Assembly: GCA_963277665.1 (NCBI GenBank)
Contig: OY728166.1
Span: forward strand, 546,775,219 to 546,839,218
Source of the DNA: Viscum album
Taxonomy: Eukaryota > Streptophyta > Magnoliopsida > Santalales > Viscaceae
Direction: 5' to 3'
Length of the DNA stretch: 64,000 nucleotides
Below are positions 11,441-24,884 of this stretch, one piece after another. Numbering within the stretch: the first letter of the stretch is position 1; each line of letters starts with the position of its first letter. The notes beneath the pieces were generated by a model, which saw only the letters and a program-made list of their open reading frames with translations, ran no database searches and was not told the origin of the DNA. A program made the translations under genes and the position numbers.

Positions 11441-13213
11441 ATAAATTATGTACAAATACAATATTTATTTCATTATTATAATTTTTGATATGTTCAAATA
11501 ATTACCTATTTGAATGGTGTCAACCTACCCATGTCATTTTAGAAATAGAAGCTCAATATTATCAATACATATGACCAAAATTTAATTGATTAAGTAATTA
11601 TACATAAAAAATTAATAAGTTTAATAAATTGAATAATAAAATTGGAATAGGCTAATATTTAAGTAAATAATTATAATAATATTATTACTCATGAATATTA
11701 ATAAAATACATATTGATTGAGACTCAAGGTATGAGTTTCCCTTCTCACTTTTACAACTATGAGACATACACCATATTGACCCCTTATTTTTTGTGGTGTA
11801 TAAAAATCCCTTTTTAGTATATCATGAATTATTTTATCTTAATGTTATGTATTGTTTTATATAATTATATTTATTATATGGAGATTATGATAGATAATTT
11901 AACAACATGTTAATGGTTTATTTCACAATCTCATCATTATTTGGGATAAATTTGGTTTCTGTATCCCTAAGTAAAATTATTTATTATTTCTATTTTAAAA
12001 TCAATATATTTTATTATAATATATTTATTACTCATATTTTTCATATAATACTCCATTTTTACTCTCTTTTTTAATTGATGTGATCAAATAATTTTTTATA
12101 TTAAAATATAACTTTATTTTCCTCATTGGTCAAAAATACTATTTCATAAAAATCCATGAATTCTAAAAATGGTTTGAAAAATGGTTTTAATATTTTTATG
12201 TTGATTTATAAAATAATATTTCCCCATTTTTACTTTTTATAATTATTGTTGATATAATATTCATGTTGGTTTGAAAACAATGTATGTTTAGGCATTAATT
12301 AAAATGTATGTTTACACCTACATGAAAAATAAATTTTTTAAAATATTATTTTATATGTTTTAAATGTTATTTTATAATAAAACACTATTTAAAATATTTT
12401 TTTGAAAACATTATGACTTTAATATGTATTCAAATTGAAATTATTATTCTCCTCAAAAATAATTTTGGAGAACTTTTTATTGTGTATAAAAACATGAAAA
12501 ACAGAAAACCTTTATTAAACATATACATCACCATTAATATATTTTATTTACAACATACACTTACATTATCTAGTTTATTAATGATATTTTTTAATAATGA
12601 TGTGAAATTTTGTATTTATTAACCACATTAATCATGTGGATTTATCATTATGTTGTTGATTGGGGGGATTATTAACATTTCAAATGATTTTTTTTCAACA
12701 AGAATGATTATCTTTATAATGTTTCACCCCATTTATATGAGGATTTAATTTTACATTGTATGTGATGGGTGGGGCCTTATATAACCCCACAATGTATTAT
12801 TTAATCTCATGAGAAAAACTCGATTGGGATTTGTCTATGTCCATACCCATTTTTATTTATTCCGTGGAAGAAGGGATTGATGATATTATATGTCTTCGAA
12901 CATGTCTTCAAACGTATAATTAATATTTCCCTCATTATGCATCAATCATTATAAATTCAGTTATTGATATTCCATGTGATTATTCAATCAGTTATAATTA
13001 CCATGGTTATGTTTTATACTCATGTGATTATTTATATAGATTTATTTTAATATCAGTTAATTGAATAATATTATTCTCATGTTAATGATTAAATATAATT
13101 TGCTTCATTTATTTAATATTATATATTGATTATGTGAACCAACTAATGATTTGAAAAGAATAAAATTAAGTTTGATAGCGTTAACAATATGAAACACTAT
13201 ACATAGATGAGAA
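11441..13213 (+). repeat. Element A, 5' LTR continued
   Basis: Resumes the LTR cut by G1. 'gattgagactcaaggtatgag' at about 11716 matches the gagtgggactcaatg stretch at about 53559 (A 3' LTR) and the similar place at about 15890 (B LTR1). 'ggggcc...ataacccc' at about 12771 matches 'ggggcccactatttcccc' at about 54646. 'ttattgatattccatgtgattattc' type sequence at about 12960 matches 54837. An A/T-rich stretch at 12400-12620 holds a chance 69-codon open frame. The LTR is broken again at 13213 by element B and continues at about 48546. Confidence 0.72.
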
Positions 13214-16200
13214 TGTAACTCCCTGAGACTTTATGATTTATTTATTTTAAAATAATTATAATCACATAGATATCTTTAATTACATAAATACTCAATAATT
13301 TTTTGTTCAATAATGTATTCAACACTTAACACCGAGTTTAAATGAACTACGATATATATAACCATTATAACCAGGTCATTAAATTGGATTGTATGAATAG
13401 AGTTTATTTCATTATGATATTTGTATATATATATATATATCAAACTCAATATTAAATTAATAATAAATGTTTAGTAAATAATATATCAGTTTTTAGAAAT
13501 ATTATTTATTTTTTGAAAAATTTGATTTCATTAAAAATGTGTTTTCATTTATATCATTAAAAAATAAAATAATTTTCTAGATATTTTAAAAAAAATTATA
13601 TAATAAAATTAACTAAATTTAGTATTTATAATATAATAATTTATTATAGGTTATAGTTTTTGGATTTCTTTGAAAATACCGATTTTGCAATACGTAGTTT
13701 AAAATACTGATTTTTTATAAAAAGTATTTTATTCTCAACAAATTATGTTATATGAAATTTCCAATATTTTTTGAATATTTTTTTCATATAAATTTTTTTT
13801 ATAATTATTCCACATAATTAAATTTAATCAGCATTATATTTTTCAAGGATATGTTTTTCTGTGGGTTTAAAAACAGTTTCTCCAAAAAGTGTTTTAAAAT
13901 GAAAAATGAATCTCTATTTTAATAAATTAAAATAAATCCTAATTATAAATGATTTAAAATAAAAATATTGATTATATATTACTTAATATTAACTAATCTT
14001 CATAAAATTATTATTATTAATCATATTGGTAATATAGAATCTTATTTTTCCAAAAAATGTCTCTTCTAAAAATAACATTGTTTTCCGTATAACTAGTATT
14101 GATTTTTAATTAAATTCTACATCTTCTATGATAATAATGTTTTACAAAGGATTAAATATTTCCAATAATAATATTTTATATTATATAATTGTATCAATTT
14201 ATTCTTTACCACATTTATTAGTGAAAAACAAAAAATTAATTACTATGATTAAGGCTAAAGAGAGTTTTGTGCATTACTTGCATTTGATAAAATTCATTTT
14301 TTAAAAAGATAGGATTTTTATTTTATAAATTAGATTATGTATTTAAAATAAAATTTTATATTTTATCTAATAAAGATCATTTTTTTGTATTAGTGATTGA
14401 TTTGTAACCACGTAAAATAAAAAGTTACAATTTACTATACTAAAAATGAAAATGATAAAATTGAGAAAATAAAAATAAAAATAAATAAAGTTATAAAATG
14501 TATTTTTTCTGTAATGACGATGTTTTTCCACAGATTAAACCATCTCATAAATTATTGAACTACTTTTTAAGATCATTGTTAAGGGAGACCTTCTAATAGT
14601 TAATATATTTGAGTATATATAACAATACCACTTATCCTTAACTAAAATTTTTACTAACTCCCCTAAATTATTCACACCATCAAACATATTTTTCTTTTAA
14701 TGAAAAACCCAAAAAACATCCAATAATTTATAAACATATCAAATTACCAATTTTTTAACATAAATTCATCATATTAAGGACTTCATTAAAATCACAAATA
14801 TAGTGTAACATTCCCCAACGAATTTTTTTTAATTGTTTCTCCAACTAATTAATTTTACTTAAACAATGATTGTATAATTACATTAGTGCATTAAATATAA
14901 TGATATATTATTCTATTAATTTATTATACTAATTTTTTCCCTACTTCCCTCAAATGGGTGATAAAATCATCATTTGTGTGTACAGTGGACTACAGCCTCG
15001 TGAAACAATGTTATTGGTTTTTAAATTCCCACCTCTCACATATGGGTATGATATTATACAAAAAATTATATTTTTTATTTTTAACATAATTATACATCTA
15101 GTTTCATTATTTCATAAAGGTGTTTTTTTTATTCCATAACATATGGGAGATGATTACATCACTCGTGTGTATGGTATATTATATCCCCATGATGCGATAA
15201 GATATGTTTTTCACTAACATATTACATGGAAGGTAATAAAAGAAATGATAATTTATAGATGTGTTCTAAATGAAAGAAATATAATATTTACCATGTATTC
15301 ATCACTAATTTAATATAATATTTTATTTTATTTTTCATCATATCACTTAATGAACTATTAAAAACTTCATTTGTTGATGTCTGAACTACCAACTCCTCAC
15401 TAAAATTTATTATATCATCACCACATCACATGAATGATAAATAAAATTATATAAAATTAAATATAATTTTATTTATGATATTAATATCACTATCTAATGA
15501 TTAATGTTTATTTACCACGTTTCTTTATTGGTCATTGAAATTTATAAATGTAAAAAATGTGTATGTACGACCAACTGTATACATCATTTTAACCCAACCC
15601 ATTTCCCATGACCATAATTAACAATTTGGTTTATAAATATTATTTACGTTTAATAATGATAATTATTTCATGATTTTTATTCAATATATTTTTAAAATAA
15701 TTACATCATTAACCATAGATAACCTACCTATATAATTTTTGACACACAAATATAATATGTTAAAAAAAATTGTAAATACAATCGATTATGTCATTTTATA
15801 TAACCTGAAAATTAGAAATATAAAACTAATAATAAAATTTAAAAATTGTATCATGAAAATAAATTATTGACATATTTTTATTATTCATGATGAGTGTGAC
15901 ATGTCAGGATAAAGGTTAGGGTTTTCTCCTCTCACTTTTCATTCTATGAGATATATTCCATATGAAGAAAAATTTATTGTTGTTTATTTTAATTAATGAC
16001 CATTAATATATTGTATTATTCCTATTCATAAATTTATTGGGAAAATTGTAAAAAAAATTAGGATATTTCTTCCATGTTGTTTACGGTTTCCATGTTACTA
16101 ATTTGATAAGGGATTTGATTATCAATTTTCTATGTTTGAGATATATGTTATGTTATACACCAATATTCTTTGATCAGGTATAAATAAAACCTATTATACA

Positions 16201-17861
16201 TGCTATATCATGATTATATTTATTTAAATTATATTTTATGATTCATTAAATAATAATATTTCATATGGATTTAAATTCAATGTTCTGAATGATATATGTG
16301 TTTTATTTTGTAATATTATTATTTATTGAGTTTGTTTGAAATTATCATTCCAATGATGATAAACATAGATCCATATCTCAATAAAAAGAATAATTTTTTT
16401 TCTCATATGAATTGTTCATCATAATAATTTTACCTTTCATTTTACTCTGATTATGCACTCAATTTTTTTAAATAATGTATATATAAAAAATCATTATTCT
16501 ATATGAAAACTATTTTTCCTCAAAAAAATGTTTCTCAACCATTTTAAAAAAAATTATAGAATTGTGTTTTTAAAAACAAAAATTATATTTAATCATTAAA
16601 TATTTTAAATGATTTTTTAAATCATCAATTATAATATTTCAAGGTTATTTTCAATAGAAATTATTGTAAAAATGTGTTATGTTTTAAAAAATGATATTCA
16701 AATTGAAAATGATTTTTTAATTATATGAAATATATTTTTTAAGAATTAAAATTTTGTAGAATAAAAAAAATTATAACTAATGATACATTGTATATATTTT
16801 TTAATTGTACCATTATCTATCATTCTATAGATTTATTATTATTATTTCAACGATATTATTTTGGAACAAATTTATTTTCCTTTTATTAATCAAGTTTCAA
16901 AGAGAATGACATGAAACCCATTTATTTTCAATTGGTTAATAATATTATATAATAATAATAATTGTATCTATGAGTATTATATTGAAATACTTATGTAATT
17001 TATTCATGATGTGGTTCTTAGAAATTATATAAATCGGTGTTCCAATATAGAATTGAGTGGTCTTTTGTTGATTATATGATGGGAATTCCCAGATAGATCC
17101 TTATTTAATTTGGTAATTATTATGTTATCTAGATAATTATATAGGAATTTGGTTGTATGGTTATTTAAATTTTAAATGGTTCTGTAAGGGATCATTAATG
17201 ATGCTATTATGCCTTGTTCCAAGATACCAATATTCTTTTTTGAGGATTGTTATGGGTTTATGATGATTCATTTGATCATTATTGACATAACATGACTCAT
17301 TATTATTGATTATTATGGGTATTTGTTTTATTAAATACTTATACCATTTTTCATTTTTGATGATCTGTCAATCGATGGGTATGTATATTCTAATGACGTA
17401 CTCATGCAATTTGATTATTTCATCAAATACTTATACTCATCTTATGATCAAAGAAGGAATTAATTTATTAACTCTTATGTTTTACATTATAGAGAATTTA
17501 ATCTCACCCATCTTTTTTTACATTCTTCCTAGGTTATAAATAATGAGGTTTATCAAAATTTCTGTAGTATGTATTTTATTTTGGTCATGATTATAGATTA
17601 ATATGATATAATAAAATCTAAGTTATGTGAGATAAATACTAATTTGATGACAATATTTTTGTTTTTGTAATATATTTTACTCATTCTTTAAACTTCAAAA
17701 CATAAATGTTCTAATTTAATGTAATTGAACCAATTTGTACCATTTTATGTTTTATGGTTTTGATGGATAAAATTGGGTAAAAATATATAACATCAACTAA
17801 TTTAAAATAATGTTTTATTTTTCATTACCGAAGCTGGGATTATAGGTTATATGTTGTTGGA
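13214..17861 (+). repeat. Element B 5' LTR
   Basis: Begins TGTAACTCCCTGAG, close to the start of element C's LTRs (TGTAACACCCTGAG). It shares order and spacing with the other copies: a promoter-like zone at about 14600-14720, four modules at about 14971, 15161, 15371 and 15561, a 'gtgacatgtcagg' block at about 15893, and a 'ctcacccatc' block at about 17502. It ends just before a primer-binding site. Open frames at 14954-15139 and 17306-17539 are not conserved in the partner LTR. An (AT)n run lies at about 13423-13440. Confidence 0.75.
14960..15620 (+). promoter_or_regulatory. Four-module array in B 5' LTR
   Basis: Four related short blocks start near 14971 ('catttgtgtgtacagtgga'), 15161 ('actcgtgtgtatgg'), 15371 and 15561 ('gtatgtacgacc'), spaced 190, 210 and 190 bases. 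The same series occurs in the other LTRs of the A/B/C family. It lies downstream of the promoter-like zone, so probably in the transcribed leader. The role is unknown. Confidence 0.6.
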
Positions 17862-17863
17862 GT

Positions 17864-17875
17864 TGGTATCAATGG
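17864..17875 (+). other. Element B primer-binding site
   Basis: 'tggtatcaatgg' directly follows the end of the B 5' LTR, and its first eight bases match the iMet tRNA primer site. Position and sequence together set the LTR end at about 17861. Confidence 0.72.
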
Positions 17876-19029
17876 AAAGGTTTATATATCTTTGGTGAAT
17901 TTATTATTTAATATGAGTTTATCTTAATATTTATAGATATCATCATATGTATATTGAATTATGGTTGATCATAAATTAAATTTCATAGACACCTCATTTG
18001 CCGGTTTTATGTTGTAAAAAAATTGATGTTATTGATGACATGTTGTGATATTTCTTTGTTGTATGGAGGTATATATTACGAATTGGATCAACATGAAGTG
18101 TTTTTAGAGAGAAATTAATTTTCATGTTTAACGAAAAATTTAAAACCAATATGCTCGAATATAACCCTTCTCATCTAGAAAGGCGGTGGGCTTGAACATA
18201 TTATCGAAGGGAGATAATGAATTTTCCCCTATCATTGGCCTATGTTATGACCTGATATGTTTATAATTTATTACAAGTAAATATTTTAATTATTTTGGAA
18301 AACATATGGTATTTTATTTTAGGAATCACAGTTGATGAAATATAATTCTAATACATGGGTTCCAAATATATTCTGGAAATGATTGAGTCTTATTATGGAT
18401 ATTTTTTTATCGAATAATTTATTTTGAATTTTTTTTATAGTATAAATTTTTTGATTAGTCTGTGCAGGTTTCACACTTTTTTGAAATTATAATATTATGT
18501 GAATACCATTTGTGGTTTTTGGTAAAGTATAATGATAAGGTTAATTTCTTATTATTCTTCCTAATAATACGTGGTCCTTTATAAATTATATTTTAGGGAC
18601 TCATGAATGAAAAGTTCGTCTTCATTATTCGTCTTTTTGAAAAATGATAATATTATAGTGGGAATTTCCAAAAGGTGGAGAGTTTACCCATCATGTTGAT
18701 ATGTTTATTTTTTCCCTTAGTTTAGATATTAATATAATTCCTCAAATGTAGGAATAATATCATAACAAATCATTTCCTAGTAACAACATTTATGATGAAC
18801 TGATGGTATTTTAATTCATCAGAGATTTATGTTTTCAGCCCTTAATAGTGAGTTGAGAATTTATTTTATGGTGATCAATTACCTAAATATCTCTCTATAA
18901 TTATGAAAACATTTTATTGATTCCTTATTATGAAATTATTTTTGGAATACTATTTCTGTATTGTTAGATATGACATTTCTACTTCTCATTATATATTATT
19001 AAGATATTGTTTCATCGACCCTTTTATGT
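17876..19029 (+). other. Element B internal region, no coding recognised
   Basis: About 1.15 kb of AT-rich sequence after the primer-binding site. No gag zinc knuckle, protease or RT patch was seen in any frame. By position it should hold the gag of the A/C family, either lost or decayed past recognition. Confidence 0.5.
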
Positions 19030-19575
19030 AGTGTAGCAGGAACTCTTTGGTATTTTTGTTTCCATGAATGTTCCCAGGTTTTGTCCTTCAAACAACTTAT
19101 TTGGTCCCCAAGTCCTTTAAGGGCATCAGGCCATCCATGCCTTCGGGTCAGTAAGGCCTTCAAGGCACCTTAAGGCCTTCGGGCCACCATAATTGCATAT
19201 CAAAACTAGTCATCCTATAATGAAGAAACTCCAAGAAAGATGATGATCAAGGATCTTTCACCGTAGAAGAAGCTAAAGGGATTGACAAAATGAGATAGTA
19301 TGATATCTGCCTTATGGACAATCGTTTTCATGAATGAGAAATCCTAGGCGAGCAACCATGCAAAGGTAGAGAACGGATTTAACAATAAAGATGCTAGGGA
19401 GGAGCAATTCCAAGTACTTAGTCTTGGTGGTATGTAATGTTTGAAGCCTATGGGTAATGAATTTTTCTATGTACTATGATCCATATAATACTTATGCCTA
19501 CGGGCCTTATAAGGGTTCTAACTCACCCCTTGAAAGGTGGACTAACAATAAAAATAATGGCATTTGGTCCATTGG
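19030..19575 (+). other. GC-richer island inside element B
   Basis: This stretch is clearly richer in G+C than everything around it and has short direct repeats: GCCTTCGGGTC at 19139, AAGGCCTTCAAGGC at about 19153, AAGGCCTTCGGGCC at 19172 and GCCTACGGGCC at 19496. I recognise no protein in it. It lies just upstream of B's 3' LTR, where A and C have their polypurine box, which is absent here. It may be a captured host fragment or the remnant of another insertion; the origin is unknown. Confidence 0.5.
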
Positions 19576-19590
19576 ATGGATATAAAATAA

Positions 19591-21107
19591 TGTAACTCCC
19601 AGATTTATTATAATATATTTATTATAAAATAAATATAATCACTTCTATATCTTTTTGTACATGCAACCATGATATTTATTTTTTTAATGGCATCTACAAC
19701 ACTTAACGTTGATCTCAGGAGACCAATTTTATATATAACTATTATGACATAGTCGTAAAAGTTTTCTACATGAATATTAATAACTATTTTATCCAATATA
19801 TATATGTATATATATATTAACCAATATATATACAATTCCAAGTAATTTTTTATTTAATAATCAATCTTTATTTATTATTGTTATTTAATATAAAAAAATT
19901 ATTCTAAAAAAATATTATTTTATTTCCCTACATAAATATATTATTATAAAAAAATTTTAAAAATCCAATAAATTTTATTTTAAAAAATTTACTATATTTC
20001 TTGATTTATAATATCATATGTTAATTTAGGTGAACTATTTGTATTTTTTTTTTGAAAATATAGATTTCAAAGTAGACAGTCAAAAATATCGATTTTTTTT
20101 AAAAACACCTTTTCATATCAATAAATAAAATAATTAAAAGGACTATTTTTTGAATATTTTTTCAAGTAATAAATTTAATATTTATTCTAATTAATTACAT
20201 TAAATAAAATTCAATTTTTTGTAGGTTTGTTTTTGGGCTTCAAAAATGTATTTTGAAACAAATGAATATTCCCAATTATAATCCCTTTTATATTAGTAAT
20301 CTAATCCCAAACGAGGAACATTTGAAAATGTATATTAATATTAATAAATATTAATTGAGTTTAATAAAATTATTATTATTAGACATACATTTATTATTGA
20401 ATAATATTTTTCTGGGAAAATAATAATCTTCATTTATAACCCACTTTCTCTTTACATCTACAAAATTAATTTTAAATTTAGTTCTTCCAAATTTGTGAGT
20501 TGAATTTCAAAAAATGGTTTCAATATGTTTAATCATTATAATTTAGATTATCAAATAATTTCATCCTAATTTTTTACCTTAATGATTTGTGAAGAAAAAT
20601 AAATGTAGTTACCATGATTAAGGTTAAGATGGGTTTTGAACATTACATGTGTTGGTAAAAATTAGTTTTACACGCACAAAGTATTTTTATTTAAACATTA
20701 ATATTTATTATTTATTATCATTAGGTATTAATTTTGTAATAAATATAATATAAATTATAGTCATAAGAGATTTTTTATCAAGTTAAATAAAAATATACAA
20801 TTTAATATAGTAAAAACCAAAAGGGTATAATCATTTAATGTTAAATTCTAAGTAATAACATTTTAAAAATATATGTATTTATTAGTGGTGCAAGAGATTA
20901 TCAAACCAAAAAAACGCTTACCATATTATTGATCCACATTTGAGTAACATGAGATAATGGAAACATCCCAGTATTGAATATATTTTAGTATTTTGAATAA
21001 TGAAACCACTCTTCAACTATAAAAGAGAACTCACTCCCCTCACTATGTTATAAATTAACATCTCTTTTCATTAAAAAGTATCCTTATAAATAGATTAACA
21101 ATATCCC
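19591..21107 (+). repeat. Element B 3' LTR, first part
   Basis: Starts TGTAACTCCCAGATTTATTATAA and follows LTR1: 'caacacttaac' at about 19696 matches 13321, and a TATA-like 'ctataaaagagaactcac' at about 21018 corresponds to LTR1 near 14630-14680. Cut at 21107 by the Sirevirus 5' LTR and continued at 45420. A minus-strand open frame at 19608-19841 is by chance. Confidence 0.75.
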
Positions 21108-21404
21108 TATTGGACCCTCTGAGGAATAGTGGTTTTCATAATCACAAATCATTTAAATCTATCCATTCTTTTAATTCTTATATTATGTAATTAATAAACA
21201 TTATCATGTCATTGAATATATCTATGTAAATAAATTATGTCATAATGTACAATACATTTCAATAAATATATAATCTATGTATATTTATGATTCAATATGG
21301 TTACCAGTGTATATATTTTTGTATTTATGAAATTCACTTCATATGGTATTGTTCTGTGTAAGATAGAAACCTTATATGTTTTCAGATTCTTTGGAACCGA
21401 TAGT

Positions 21405-21785
21405 TCAAAAGGATTCACTGTTGGTGGGCTCACCGATGAGGACTCACCGATCAAAGGAGTCACAGATGGGTAACACAACAATATACCGCACACTGGTGGA
21501 CTAGTCATTGATGATAGACTCCATGAGGATCAACTCATCGATGGATGACTCACTGATGGACAACTCACTGATGAGTGACACACCGATTGTTAAAAATGAG
21601 TCACCAATGATGACTCCCCAATACCTTGACAAATAGATTACACAAACGACTCACTGATACACCAAGTCACTGATACTGATGGAAAAGGACACAATGATAC
21701 TCAGAGTCACTAATGGTGAGTCACCGATGATGAAAGACCTATTCCAATGAGTCACTGATACTTGTGACTCACCGATAGTCATAAA
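21405..21785 (+). repeat. ACTCACCGATG short-repeat array in Sirevirus 5' LTR
   Basis: At least fifteen imperfect copies of an 8-12 base motif like 'gactcaccgatg' (also ctcactgatg, gtcaccaatg) are packed with irregular spacing. The copies are in direct orientation. The partner LTR has the same array at 43855-44220, so it belonged to the parent element. It lies in the upstream part of the LTR, where copia enhancers usually sit, so it may be a regulatory array; this is inferred from position only. Confidence 0.75.
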
Positions 21786-22356
21786 AAATGTATTTATATT
21801 TATTAATTCAAATTTTTATATAATAGTAATATTTAGAAAAATTAATGTTTCTGACTTGTTTTAATGTTATCTATAAGACTATTCGTAGATAGTATCAGGT
21901 ACATACTTGTGGGGAGATATTCAAACCTACATGTTCTGGAAGTATAAATTAATTATAAGATGAATCATGTAAGTGTGAAAAAAAGGAGTGACATGAGGAA
22001 TGTGCTGAAAAGTGAAAACAGTAGAAGAACTGTAACCTCATAAAAATATAACACTTTTTTTCTTCCTAAGAACTCAATGATTGAGCATGCATAGAGATCA
22101 AAAAAACATGTAGTACTGACTTGAAAATCATAACACCAAGGAGCTAAATTTTTCACACCTTGAAGCTAGAGTGCAAAGCCTATGATACTCTATTTTGAAG
22201 AAAAATTCTAGAAGAGGACTCAAATATTTACCACTAGTTCAATATATTCCATAGCTTCACTACATAACCCAGAAAAACTTCTAATATCTATTATACATAC
22301 ATATCTCTGTTGTGTTCTTTTGTTTACATTTTTTAGAAGTGTGTGTATCTGTATGT

Positions 22357-22377
22357 CACACACACACACACACACAC
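22357..22377. repeat. (CA)10 microsatellite in Sirevirus 5' LTR
   Basis: 21 bases of CA repeat. The partner LTR has only 'acacacaca' at about 44793, so the run grew after insertion. Confidence 0.95.
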
Positions 22378-22996
22378 TGTCTCTTGTGCATAACTGGTGG
22401 ATACACAATATCCTAAAACTCACTCCCTATTTATCCCTTGTATCCCATGTTGATAAGTGGAAGAAGTCAATTGTGGGATGTTTGTTGCTTTTACAATGAA
22501 TAATTGTGGTAGAGGTCAGGTGTGACGTGGAAAGACTTGTGTGCTGTTGTGAACCCCGATCCATGGTGCAGATTAGACTATTTATTAAATTAAACTTCTT
22601 AGTGTTAGGTGATCACCATTTATAGAGGACTAATTCTCATATTGAGATAGAACCTCTTGTTTATATCTGATGTGACTTTTCTGTTAAGTTTAACCTGATA
22701 TGTGTTTATTACATTTGAGATAAAACTAAATTGAACATTGATTGTTAGTTTAACAAGTTATTATATATGTTTGAAATAGTAGATTAGTTTCAAAAGTTAT
22801 ACTAATATTTATACTAGTATAGTTGATAACTATTAAATCTTATGAAAAATTAATTGAACATTTCGGAATTTTATAAATTATCTACAAACTAAATTTAAAT
22901 ATTCTTTTGGGGAATCATTTTAAAGAAATAATTTTTAAATTTTTTTATAGATACACCATTCACCTCTGACATGAGTAATCTACTCTGACCAAAATT

Positions 22997-23008
22997 TGGT
23001 ATCAAATG
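22997..23008 (+). other. Sirevirus primer-binding site
   Basis: 'tggtatcaaatg' lies five bases after the 5' LTR end and matches the iMet primer site in its first eight bases. Fixes the 5' LTR boundary at about 22991. Confidence 0.82.
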
Positions 23009-23139
23009 ATTTTTATAATTTTTCAGTTTTCAAAGCATTTCAATTGTGATTTTACTTATCTTTAAAAGATCTTAAAATTTCTATTATTTCAAAATTTATA
23101 TCTCCTTGAAATTATTTTACAATTTATATCAAAAATAAT

Positions 23140-24560
23140 ACATTAGAAAGTGATGATACTAATAGACCACCATTTATTAATGGAACCAACTATAATTAGT
23201 TGAAGAATAAAATGAAAATATATCTAAAAAGCATGGGATTTGAATTCCAAACATTTATTCAATGTAAAATTGCAATTCCTGAAACTGCTAGAAACACTTG
23301 GGATGAACCTACCAAGACTGACTATAAAAATAATTGTAATTCAATGAATGCTCTATATAATGCACTTGGACATTAAGAGTTTAATCATATTTCTTCTTGT
23401 AAAACCGCACATGATATTTGGGACACTTTTTCTATTTCTAATGAGGGAAAATATAATGTTAATTAAATGAGATTAAATACTTATACTATTAAATATGATA
23501 ATTTTTGAATGATGAATGATGAATCTATTTATGATATGTTTCTCAGGTTCAACAAAATTTTGAATACCCTGATATCATTAAGAAGATAATTTACATCCAA
23601 AGAGTTGATTGTGAGGATTTTTTGATGCTTACCCGAGAGATGCAGATGGACATATGTATCTATAAGGGAGTCATGCGACATTGATAAGATTCCATTGAAG
23701 GAAATAATTTTATAATTAATGATGAATGAAGAGGAATTCATGATAAATATAGAATAGGATGAAACAAAAAAATTATGTATCTTTCAAGACTACTTCCACT
23801 AAATGTAAGGACAACGAGAATGTTCATGATACCATTGAAAGCTCCTATGATAATGAATCTGCATTGGACAATGATGATGAAATGGCCCACCTATCCAATA
23901 TATTCAAGAAATTTTAAAAGAAAAAGTTGTTATTCAAAAATCCCAATTACAATAGAAAGTATGATTACAAGTGAAATTAGAAAAGGGACTGTAAGAGAAA
24001 TGATAAATAAAATAAGATAATTTTCTATGAATGTAAAATGAATTGAAATGCCAATTATTACTATCCAAATCTCAAATATAATAAGAAGTATGAGAATGAG
24101 GAAAAATGTATATGAAAGAAATGAAGGCCACCTGGTGTGCCTATGAGGATAGATTCAGTGAATCTACTTCTTCTCATGATGAGAATGATTATATTTCTAA
24201 TATGTGTTTTATGAAAAACACTTGTCCTATAATCTTAGACTCTCCTATTAAAAATTATTATTTTTCTGAAAATGAAATTGAGTCTGATAATATGACAAAT
24301 GATGAATTATTTGAGTTTTGAAACATGCTTTAAAAAACATGAAATTATATAAAATATAAGTTTAAATAATTAATGAAACAACTATCTCTTTATATAATTG
24401 AAAAATGTAAACTTACAACATAAAAAAGAGAAAAATGATCAACTGCTCATGGAAAATAATGAATTAAGAATTCTTAATGACAAATTAAAGGACATAAAAA
24501 TATTTACCAATGAAGAAAATACCCTTACTCAAATGCTTGGTAAATATATGGATCCTAATT
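23140..24560 (+). pseudogene. Sirevirus gag remnant
   Basis: The capsid/nucleocapsid precursor. The frame from about 23155 reads R-P-P-F-I-N-G-T-N-Y-N, stop, then K-M-K-I-Y-L-K-S-M-G, matching the start of copia gag. Further on come T-A-R-N-T-W-D and S-C-K-T-A-H-D-I-W-D-T-F (about 23400), with F-L-R-F-N-K at about 23540. A degraded zinc knuckle lies near 24025 (E-C-K-M-N-stop-N-A-N-Y-Y). It is followed by K-E-M-K-A-T-W and an acidic/serine-rich tract (24115-24320), the arrangement seen after the knuckle in Sireviruses. Several stops and shifts break it. Confidence 0.87.
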
Positions 24561-24884
24561 AATCTTCTGGGATAGGATATCAACAAGGTAAATAGAACTT
24601 ATCCAAAACAAACTTTATAACCAAATCTAGAAAATCATTACATTTCTTCAAAATCTAGAATTTTATTGCACGTTCCAGTTCCAAGAATTCTTTTGTTGCG
24701 TCCAATTTTTGGGATGAATAGATTTTATTTTTCAGATAGGATATACTCTGAATATAGGTAGCCCATAGGACAATTTTGGGTTCCTAAATCTTTTATTACT
24801 AATGTTTGGGGACCCAGAAAAATATGGGTACAAAAATCACATCTTGGATAAATTATTTTGTAGGTAAAATGCCTAAACAGATCC

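Larger units (their letters stand above)
21108..22991 (+). repeat. Sirevirus 5' LTR
   Basis: Pairs with 43560-45419 over its full length. Anchors are 'gttttcataat.acaaatcat' (21131/43583), 'ttaccagtgtata' (21300/43751), the ACTCACCGAT-rich array (21410-21780/43860-44220) and 'gtgaaccccgatcca' (22549/44973). It starts TATTGGACCC (partner TGTTGGACTC; the terminal TG has become TA) and ends 'tctgacca' (partner 'ttcaacca'). By eye about one base in six differs. A (CA)n run at 22357-22377 is expanded relative to the partner. Confidence 0.9.

Noticed and set aside
22220..22423. Minus-strand frame across the (CA)n run as a gene
   Set aside because: The Cys-Val repeat in its translation comes from the microsatellite, and the partner LTR lacks the frame.
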